Below, one piece after another: positions 55,973 to 64,000 of a stretch of DNA of 64,000 nt. Positions within the stretch are counted from its first letter, which is position 1. Every line of letters begins with the position of its first letter. The notes under the pieces are model-generated. The model was not told the DNA's origin and did not search any database. It saw nothing but the letters and a program-made list of their open reading frames with translations. The position numbers were made by a program, and so were the translations under genes. The stretch comes from Multifurca ochricompacta (taxonomy: Eukaryota > Basidiomycota > Agaricomycetes > Russulales > Russulaceae): positions 1 to 64,000 of the forward strand of contig WTXG01000141.1 of NCBI GenBank assembly GCA_022496185.1, read 5' to 3'.

Positions 55973-57106
55973 TCAGTCAGAGTCTGTGTCACTGTCGTCC
56001 CTCCGCGGGGTAAGTGCAACCAGACGGGTGCGCTTGATCTCATCGTGGAGGGGACCGAAATATCGGTTCGTCTCAAAACTCCACTCGAGATTACCAATAG
56101 GCCAATTTTCCATCGCGCGCACATAGAGCCGCACATCAGCATCGATCTCAGGGCCGAACGATGGAAGCCGGTCGCGATCTGAGAGATAATGTTCCATGAG
56201 TTCGGCGTAGTGTGCGCCGATGAGGTCACTGGCAGTCTGTAGATCACAGCCCCGAGCTTTCATGAGCACTGTAACGATATTGTTTCCCGTGTGACCTTTT
56301 GCTTGTTCCATATTGTATGAATAAACATCCTGTGCCACCCCATTAGTCAGATGACAAGACCAAGCAATGGATGAGGACATACATTTGCCCAGCAGACCAT
56401 GTCCGCAGCGGCCCAGTACAGACTTTCAAAGATGGGGTTCTCAAAAACGTCATCCGGGAGGTCTATTCCGAGACTGTATTCAAACAGCCCGAAGCAGAGT
56501 CGAATTGCACTATTTTCCCGCCGGAGGTGCTTGAACGACTCCATGTCCAGAACTCGCCACGTTCCCGGTATTCAGCCTCCCGCGCTACACATTCAATGTA
56601 GTCCTCGCAGTGTTTGATGAAGCGGCGGAAAGAATGAGGCCCCGAGGTACGTGTAAGCCGTGCGCGAAATCTGGAAAGTGTACGATCAGGTACATGAGAA
56701 ACTGGAAAGGTATGTCCATTAACGCACTCTCCAGTCATCTTCGCCAGAGGAGAACCATCGTCCAGCCTGGGTATTTCATAGCATTGAGGTAGATATCCCC
56801 AGTTCTCCGTGCGTCGACGCCATTCTGATCATCGCTGACCTCGTCAACGACAAAAAGAAGGTTGACAAAGTCGCAAATTGTGCGGAATTCTTCATATCCC
56901 GCGTGAGGATAAGTGTGAGAGACCAGAAGCTCGTTGTAGCCTTGGATAAAGAAAGCACGTTTTCTGTCAGTGAAAACATTGTAGCTGTTGACCCAGGCGC
57001 GAGACTCCGCTGCAGCCTTCTTGTAGTGGGGGTTAGTGGACCCCTTAAAAGGTTTGGAAAGAGAGAGAAGGTCTGGGAGGTAGAACGTCTTGGCTGTCGA
57101 GTACAT
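55973..57106 (-). CDS. Sesquiterpene synthase (class I, basidiomycete type)
   Basis: Cyclises farnesyl diphosphate. The ATG at 57104-57106 gives [20 protein letters not shown]. The aspartate-rich metal motif is DEVSD in [13 protein letters not shown] (about 56820-56850). The NSE triad is NDVYSYNME, formed across an intron near 56370. The late RY pair is in ETNRYFG. Length and order ([52 protein letters not shown]) match Agaricomycete synthases. The motif is DExxD, not DDxxD, as in that group. The product cannot be predicted. Two one-base losses break the frame, near 56770 (KYPGW/DDGS, in a G run) and near 56540 (RERGE/VLDMESF). Low-complexity acidic C-terminus (DDSDTDSD). Confidence 0.92.
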
Positions 57107-59412
57107 TGCTTGGGACTGTAGAGAGAATGAAGAGGATGGTCTGGCAATGTTCCAACAGCAAGAGCCTTTATAGGGATCGATCCATGTATCGCATTGAACG
57201 CTGGCCGCAAAGGGGCCACATATGGGCAATAGAACCTAAGGGGATGGAATGACGAGGACAACAGTAGAGATGCATCCCGGTGAACAGGCACCGTGTCGGA
57301 AGTCATTGCAGTGTTCGATCTTGTTTCTGGATTGGATCCAAAAAGAACAGTCAGGACTAGGACGATTGGACTCCGGATACCGGACTTTGGGTGAACACGC
57401 AAATTCCTATAGCAAGGGCGGTATGCGACAGTCCACCCGCAGCTATAGCACGTTCCACAATCAGTCCGACAAACTAGTGTCAAGGTTGTGTGGTGGCGCC
57501 GATGCCCATGGCACGGTGCGCCAGAGAGTGCACACACAATATCAAAGGTGGACGGATCATGTTTGATGGAAATTTTACTCCGACACAGGGGAAAATTGTT
57601 TTGACAAGACAAGGCGAAGCAGACAGTACTGGTACAGTGTAACTGGAACTGTAGCTGTGACTGTATGTTACAGTAGTAGTATAGTAGCGAAGTGTGTTGT
57701 TTGTTCGTTGTTCGTTGTTCGTTGTTCGGACGGAACGTACTTCCGCTAAGTGCCGGGCACACGGCGCTGACGAAATGAATGACTCTGACTGACTCATCAC
57801 CACAACTAACAACTAGCTAACTACCTGCGGTCGTATCTCCGACCAAATTCTATTCGGATCTGAGTTGGATCCGGGTTGTTTTGTTGTTTGTTGGTTTGGT
57901 TGGATTCATTTCGTGCCATATTGATTGACATTGACATTGATATTGAGATATTGACTGACTTAACTCATCTTCTCGTTATCTTGTCAACCCCCGAAGAATT
58001 ACTGCTGAACCTGTCTCCATTATCGGTACAAATATGGTTTGTTTCTGTTGAGGCTTCGGGAATGCAGGTGATATGTCAAATCATCAAACAAGACTGACCG
58101 TGACCGAAATGCACCGGCTCCTGTCCAAAGTGTGATCCAAACTGATGGTCGGTCAGTTGGAGATTCCCATCACGTATCCAACGACGAGGCTGTGTGAAAG
58201 TCGAATCGTGTCATCTCCGAGGGAATTGGGAATTGATTCGGATGTGGAATAGTTACTTGCGCGATGGCGCGAAATAAGTGAGATGAGCATATGAGATGGT
58301 ATGGCTTTGCAATACCCGATGTTACGACGTACGTACTATTAACGCCAATCTTGATATTGGGGTTTTGGATGATTTCTTTAATACAGCGCTGGGTATGCCA
58401 CGCAACCATCGAGAAACTACGAGCGTCATCGGTGGCAGCGTGCAGTCCCTGCAATCCCGTGCTGATGGATGGACACCGGCAACCTGACTTTACTGGTGTA
58501 TAACAAACACCGTAACAGAGACGCTTTCAGGATATGGAATCTCCGGCTGGCTGACAGAAAAAAAAACTCGAGATGCGTGCCAAGGCACGTCACAGATTCA
58601 GCTGGCCCAACCGCCACTTTCCCAAGGGGATAAAGGAACAACAGCGAAACACTAGATTACATCCAACAATAGGAAAGCGTACAAACCATTCAGAAAAATA
58701 GCTCACTCTGCGCCTCGTAGAACTGAACATATCTTATTATGGGTATTAAACCCCACATCCCAAGATGGCATAGGTGGTCGCCCTTGCGCTCAGCTACATA
58801 AGTAGAACGACATGGTCTGTCTCGCGTAGGTTGGACCCAGGTGGCCTTTGTGACGGAACCGATAGGCACCAAATATCAGTCTTGCGTAGCCGATTAAGAT
58901 AGTAGTAGTAGCAAGTACGCAGATGGAGGAGCCGAATGGGGTAAGTAGACCGTACAATAAATTCGAGGACCGGGAGCGGAACCCCAGATACCTGTCACCC
59001 GCGATCGCTAATTGCGCGATCCACAATGAGATATAACAGAGGCTGGCACTGACTAGAGGTACCGCACATAACTTTCACCGCGTGCTATCGATAAAAATTC
59101 AATACATTACATACAAAAGGACGCTGTGCAACACATTGGCGCTTCTGAAGTATAGCGCCTTCGACCTCCACAGCCGTATGTCCTAGTAGGACAGCGGCAA
59201 TCGGTGGCACTGTGCTTGAGCCCTGAGGAGGAAAGCAGTGTTGTATATTATATTAGTCAACAAGCACCAACTTGATTTGAAAGATAGACAGCTATCCAAT
59301 AATTTACATTATTGTTTTTAAAACATTGAGAGTAGCGCTACGCAAGTAAGTCAACGACGATGGGGCACAGGTGGTGTGATAAATGGGACATCAATTGATT
59401 GATGACGATACC
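57107..59412. other. Intergenic, no convincing gene
   Basis: About 2.3 kb. It contains a GTTGTTC microsatellite (about 57698-57727) and AT-rich pieces. Two open frames on the minus strand, 58170-58454 and 58790-59026 (the latter with a hydrophobic stretch SSICVLATTTILIGYARLIF), have no family features and no splice context that I can support. It may hold regulatory DNA of the terpene synthase or a decayed gene. Confidence 0.4.
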
Positions 59413-60327
59413 TCAGAAACAGATGCGATAACTCGCATAGCGCCCACTGGTTTCACTAGGACGCGTGATCTTGACGACCTGACCGCGCCGTAAACCATAG
59501 TATCGGGCGATAGGATCTGCAAGTTGTATCCGAGGTAGCTGCGTCTCCTTCAAGCGGCTGCAATCTTGTCAGGCCGTGGTGTGGGGGGGGCTAAAATTGA
59601 GGAGCCTGCTACGCACTATCTCTCTAAAAGGAGTTTCTTTTGTTCCGAATCCAGAATTTCGTGTCTGGGTACTAGTTTGTGGTGTGTTATATTCACCAGT
59701 AGGTCCGCTTCGGCAAATTCTTCCAATTTAAAGCGTGCTTGCATCGCAGAGATGACCTTTACTTAGGAATTAGGGGCACGCAGTACTTCCAATACGGTGG
59801 AAAGTGCACCTTTCGCGCGGAAGAGGTCATAGTTCCTGGGAAAATAATAATACCTTTTGCAATATTTTTCTCCTCTAAAATATTAAGTAATCTGAATGGG
59901 AATGAGAGGTGAGAAAGGGCTTGTAAAGTATTATTGACAATGCACAGACTTTCGCATGGTCTTCACCCCAACGCTCTTCTCGTCAGAAAAGAATACGAAT
60001 ATCTGGTTGGAGGGATCTGCGCGAGAATTGGTGAAAAAATTGAGCTGATTGCGACTGCAGGGTAGACTAGGTGATCAACGGCGCGTTGTAAATGCATTCA
60101 GAGAACCACGCACTCGACAGTGCCCCGTTGTTCGCGTATTGGGCCTTAAAATCGGCCAAAGACATATTAATCTCCTCGTCCGAAACCTGATAGCCCTGCA
60201 GGTTGGCCCTTTCAGCTAAATACTGTAACGAGAATCAAGGAAGGATTTGCTGCACCCTATCTTTGACGAGTTCATGTATTGTGCGATTAACCTTCCATAA
60301 AGCTGCAGAGTCATCGCCGTCATACAT
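59413..60327 (-). CDS. RPB5: RNA polymerase I/II/III subunit RPB5 (RPABC1)
   Basis: A subunit shared by all three nuclear RNA polymerases, forming part of the lower jaw. It is cut into many small exons. The ATG at 60325-60327 gives [20 protein letters not shown], then across an intron [20 protein letters not shown]. Next come [80 protein letters not shown], and the invariant end [40 protein letters not shown]. All the C-terminal assembly-domain signatures are there. Each junction is a GT-AG intron and no shift is needed. Only 99 bp separate it from the divergent SWD2-like gene. Confidence 0.93.
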
Positions 60328-60426
60328 GATGAGCAGAGGCAAAGCGCGTTTTGGAACTCCGCCTGCAACTCCAGGCTTCGCGTTCAGAACGCAAGCTTAG
60401 CAACTTTATCTATCTTCTCTTCCTCC

Positions 60427-61769
60427 ATGGCGCCTCCTAATTCTACCAATGGAGTGGTATCGCTGCCACTTACCAACGCTCTCATGGTGAAGCCTCGCGC
60501 TTTTTGACATGGCCATGCTGATTTGGGAATCATAGACCAAGTTAAAACCCGCAAAAATATTCAAGGCGGCGGTTGAGCCCGCTCCCCCGCCACCAACAGG
60601 AAGCCGCACCCTTGCCCAGCAACGACACATCACAGGCCTTTGTTTCGATGACAGAGGTGATCAGCTCATAACTGCCGCAGAGGATGAGACATTCAGACTT
60701 TACAACTGTAAGACCGGAAAGCAAGTCGCCTATTTCCGCTCTCTGCCTTGCCCAAGGTCCAACTGATAGTAGCTTTTAGGCTCACGAAAACCCTTCACTC
60801 GAAGAAGTATGGTGTTGACCTCCCACGTTTTACGCACAAAAATACCGCTATCATCTACGCATCCACCAAAGAAGATGATACCATCCGGTACCACTCGCTG
60901 CACGACAACAAGTATTTACAGTACTTCAAGGGCCATAATCAGCGTGTCATTTCACTCGAAATGTCTCCTGTAGACGATGGATTCATGTCAGGTTCGATGG
61001 ACAAGTCTGTGCGCTTGTGGGATTTACGGGCCCCCCAGTGCCGTGGACTTTTGAGCTTACCTGCCCCTCACTCGTGGCATACGATGCGACGGGCGTCGTC
61101 TTCGCTGCTGCGTTGAACCACTATGGACGGATCCTAATGTACGACCACGCCAATTTGACAAGGCGCCTTTCCTCACCATTGCCCTTGAGGATCCGACTCT
61201 GGCGCGCGTGAGCTTTCCACCTCGTGCCATTTACATGACATCGATGGCGTTCTCGAGCTCAGGCAAGTATCTTCTCGTGGGCTGCTCGGGTGACGCACAT
61301 TATATTGTCGATGCGTTTGAGGGACACGTCCTCGCTAAGCTGGAGGGGCATATCGGGCTTGAGCGTCGCAGGCTCGACACCCCCATCAGCATTGAGCCAC
61401 AACGAGGGTGCTCTGTGGAGGAGGTATCCTGGACTCCAGACAGCAAGTACGTTGTCGGTGGAGGACTCGACGGCCGCATCTGTGTGTGGGATGTGCAGAA
61501 TATACCCGCACGCGAAGGACCTGTAGACCTCCAGCTCGCGCCAATGCGCATCCAACCCCTCGCAAAGATGGATGGGCACCCTGGTCCCGCGCGCTGCGTC
61601 CGGTTCAATCCTCGCTTGGCAATGATGGCGACTGCCGGTGCTGAACTGGTTCGTTGCTAAATGTGTTCTTCATATTTATATCTGACCAGCATCAGGCCTT
61701 TTGGATCCCAGATCAAACGGCGGATGCAGATGAGGTTGCTAAAGAACTTCTGAGAAAAGCTGGAACCTG
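60427..61769 (+). CDS. SWD2: Swd2-like WD40 protein (COMPASS/CPF)
   Basis: A WD40 subunit of the Set1/COMPASS histone H3K4 methyltransferase and, in yeast, of the cleavage and polyadenylation factor. The ATG at 60427 gives [20 protein letters not shown]. Blades: [47 protein letters not shown] (a Swd2 signature), [80 protein letters not shown], and the end [20 protein letters not shown]. The second intron (60721-60779) starts GCAAGT, a GC-AG intron, and its removal gives the expected [13 protein letters not shown]. Two one-base losses occur near 61067 (LPAP/SLVAYD) and 61155 (DHAN/FDKAPF). Confidence 0.92.
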
Positions 61770-62009
61770 ACTTGCCCTGATTTTCTCTTTTGTCTTCTTC
61801 CTGTATCATACAGTCTTTCCAATGTATCGTACCCACACTCTTACGACATGAGATCATGTGACCTGGAACTCAGAGTAACGAATTGGATTTTGACGTGGAC
61901 GTGGCTTGTTGTACTCCACCACTCACGTTTCCCAACATTCTCCCTACTGAACTGGTCATACTATCTAAACTGGGTCCAATCTAGTTAAAATACTCAACAG
62001 TCGGTTATA

Positions 62010-63117
62010 ATGCGTATTCGGTTTTTCCTCTCGGCCATCGCTCTTTTGGCGAGCACTGTCCTTGCAGTTGAGATTGTCTGTATGTCCGTTCCAATTCTAA
62101 CTATATTCAACCTCCCACTCCCCGGTGTTGATCCACGGCATTTTTTAAAGCACCCGCACCGGAAGGTGGGGAGTTTCCTGATCTCCCTGTGGAAGACCCT
62201 GTACTTGCAGTGACCACATCGTTCCTGGACAACAACCCTTTCGGTCGTGAGTGTTCCTCCTTCCGCCTTCTTTCCGTCTACGTTATACTGAACATGGCAT
62301 ATTATACAGATGTCGTAAACGGAGAAAACAATAAGTTACTCTTGACTATTGAAAATCGAACTGGAAAAAATGTCACCCTGCTCAGCGTGGCCGGAGAATT
62401 TCTGAATCCGGGAACAGAGCAACTCATCAAGGCAGTGCGTACTCGGCGATTATATCTGACTGAAGTCTATTTATCTTTCTATTGCACCCCTTAGGCAAAC
62501 AATTTAACTTATGGAATTTACTTACCGGCCCTGGGGCGGATTCAGCTTCCGTATAATTTTTACAGCGAGTTAGTGTTCTATTCCATTGCATAGGCATAGG
62601 TTGTAACACTCACGGCTGTTGTCCAGGTTCAAAACAGGTGACATCAAACTGAGCATCTGGCTGGAGCACCTGATCGATGGTGAGAGGAAAAAGGTGTCTG
62701 CCTTCGATTCCATCGTTACGGTAGTGGAGCCCGAGCTCTCGATTTTTGATTTCAAGCTGTGAGTCATATCCCCTCCCCCCATCTGTTATGCTAAGATACT
62801 GAACGGTTGGCCGTAGTCTGAGCACATATGCGATTGTCCTCACCATTCTGAGCGGACTTGGCTATGCCACCTACCTCTCTTTCGTTCCTCAGCCCAAGCA
62901 GAAGAAGAAATTACCTGCCACTGCTCCAGCAAGTACCGTTACGGTAACTGGGGCAGGTGGTTACCAAGAAGAATGGATCCCGGAGAATCACTTACGCAAG
63001 TCCAAGGCTCGAAAGGTTGGCGGCGTAGTCAGCTCAGGGGACGAGAAAAGTGGCTTGAGCGGGGGTGAAGCCAGTGGCGCAGAGGGAAAAAGACATGGCA
63101 ATCGGCTCAGGAAGTAA
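62010..63117 (+). CDS. TRAP-alpha/Irc22-like ER membrane protein
   Basis: Resembles the alpha subunit of the translocon-associated protein complex, which in fungi is usually annotated Irc22-like. The ATG at 62010 opens a signal peptide (MRIRFFLSAIALLASTVLAV). Lumenal segments: APEGGEFPDLPVEDPVLAVT, VNGENNKLLLTIENRTGKNV (with potential N-glycosylation sites at NRT and NVT), LLSVAGEFLNPGTEQLIK, LTYGIYLPALGRIQLPYNFY, and VSAFDSIVTVVEPELSIFDF. A single membrane segment (YAIVLTILSGLGYATYLSFV) precedes a basic, low-complexity cytosolic tail that ends GKRHGNRLRK. Short introns separate the exons. The exact first splice site near 62080 is uncertain. The role in fungal translocation is inferred. Confidence 0.82.
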
Positions 63118-63265
63118 GGATTTGCTATGTGGACGTACTCCGTATGGTAGTTCAAATGTTATTCATGCGGATGTATTTGGTGGTCTCAGACACTTTTGAT
63201 TTGATACGAACATAATGGATCAGAAATCTATTGGCAATATCCCAACGTCTCTAGATGTATGCATA

Positions 63266-63609
63266 CTACACGTCAACCTGTTTGAACCCCTTGACCTGCG
63301 AGTGACCGACGGGTCATCAACACAAAGTTTCTAAAAAAGGATGTTGGAAACCTACCCGGTTCTCTCTGAGAAGTGTGATGTACTTTTCTGAGAGCTCGCG
63401 GCATGTCTCATAGTGGTTAACACCCTCAGCATGATAGCAGCTCTGGAGCTGGTCACGGACGATGCGGGCTTCCATAGCTCGAACCCAGGATTCGCGCACA
63501 TGCGCGTCACGGGCAACCAATCGCGCTGATAAAGAGATGGTGAAAAACGGAAAGGAAGAGTAATATTGAAAAAGGTACCTTTTAGTTCTGCAGCTCTGTC
63601 GTCGCTCAT
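63266..63609 (-). CDS. Complex I 12-kDa subunit (NDUFB10-like)
   Basis: A small accessory subunit of mitochondrial NADH:ubiquinone oxidoreductase. The ATG is at 63607-63609 (MSDDRAAELK). The second exon is LVARDAHVRESWVRAMEARI, VRDQLQSCYHAEGVNHYETC, RELSEKYITLLRENR. The third is VKGFKQVDV, with TAG at 63266-63268. The paired cysteines (QLQSCYHAEGVNHYETC) are the conserved CHCH-like feature of this family. It is short even for the family. The intron after ENR starts GTAGGT and ends CTCGCAG, and skipping it would give an unrelated tail. Confidence 0.85.
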
Positions 63610-64000
63610 GGCTTATGTTCGTTCGTTTGCTCGTTCGTTTGCTCTCGCCGCGCGCGGCGCTGGTGCTGGTGCTAGTGACTGACTGTGACAGTTACTGTGA
63701 CTGTGACCACCCCCGCTCCGTCACGACAATATCCGGCCCGGCCAGAAGGGAGGTGAAGAGGTGATGGAAAGGTTGGAAGTTGGAAAGATTGTAGTGAGTA
63801 GTGAGTAGAGTGGGTAGTAATTAGTGAGTGGAGTGAGGGTGGGGAAGTGGGGAAGTGGGGAAGTGGGAGAGAGGAGAAAGGGGGGGATGAACATCTGAGA
63901 TGCAGATGGATTCTTCGGTCACTCCCACTCTCGAACTCTACACTCGGCCGTTCTGCAAATTGTCAACCGACGACCGTGGACTCAATCTCAGCCTCCGGCT
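63610..64000. other. Upstream region with G-rich short repeats
   Basis: Likely the promoter region of the complex I gene and of a gene beyond the window. It contains CGTTCGTTTG repeats (63616-63643) and about three GGGGAAGT units (63842-63866). No coding frame is supported. Confidence 0.5.

Noticed and set aside
56776..57762. A 328-codon open frame antisense to the terpene synthase region
   Set aside because: It runs in another frame through the synthase first exon and the low-complexity promoter, and its Ser/Thr/Cys-rich peptide has no family features.

Overview
The window looks like nuclear DNA of a filamentous basidiomycete, most likely an Agaricomycete. The evidence is dense short introns (about 45-60 bp), a fungal single-chain urease, a polyporopepsin-type aspartic protease, a class I sesquiterpene synthase, and chromodomain Ty3/gypsy plus Ty1/copia retrotransposons. 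The species cannot be fixed from the sequence alone. The window has two halves: a nest of transposable elements (1-38035) and a compact gene block (38224-63609).

The transposon half can be read as layers, because ten insertions keep their target-site duplications (TSDs). A partial gypsy (Gypsy-3, 1-537) abuts the 3' LTR of a decayed chromovirus (Gypsy-2, minus strand, remains at 538-1301 and 16822-22849). Gypsy-1 (1302-16821, minus, TSD CTCTC) sits in the polypurine tract of Gypsy-2, and Copia-1 (3964-10386, plus, TSD TCTTG) sits inside Gypsy-1 pol. Further right, Gypsy-2 is cut by a solo LTR (18197-20435, TSD CAGAG) that itself holds a palindromic Tc1/mariner derivative (18269-19878, TA), by a Copia-1-type solo LTR (20906-21415, TSD GTGCA), and by a hAT-like foldback MITE (21664-22781). 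Then come four copies of another hAT-like MITE family (A, B, C, D), a truncated Copia-3 (24301-28592) carrying a solo LTR, and a nearly complete Copia-2 (29834-36176, TSD TCTTA) that also carries a solo LTR. All the retroelement coding regions are broken.

The gene half, left to right, holds urease (+), an MFS transporter (-), tRNA-Arg(CCG) (+), the mRNA-export factor RAE1/Gle2 (+), sterol C-5 desaturase ERG3 (-), a secreted A1 aspartic protease (+), the SWR1 zinc-finger subunit VPS71/ZNHIT1 (-), cystathionine beta-lyase running in frame into mevalonate kinase (+), a sesquiterpene synthase (-), RNA polymerase subunit RPB5 (-), a Swd2-like COMPASS WD40 protein (+), a TRAP-alpha-like ER protein (+) and a complex I 12-kDa subunit (-). 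ERG3, mevalonate kinase and the sesquiterpene synthase all act in isoprenoid metabolism and lie within 11 kb. The rest is housekeeping.

Two sequence-level patterns matter to any user. First, premature stops in the retroelements are mostly TGA where family alignments expect CGA, consistent with C-to-T decay. Second, at least nine one-base losses interrupt otherwise conserved host genes (RAE1, protease, VPS71, mevalonate kinase, terpene synthase, SWD2), and the second LTR of Copia-1 is about 16 bases shorter than the first, nearly all by single-base losses. That pattern looks more like residual assembly deletions than biology, so host frameshifts should not be read as pseudogenes without new reads.
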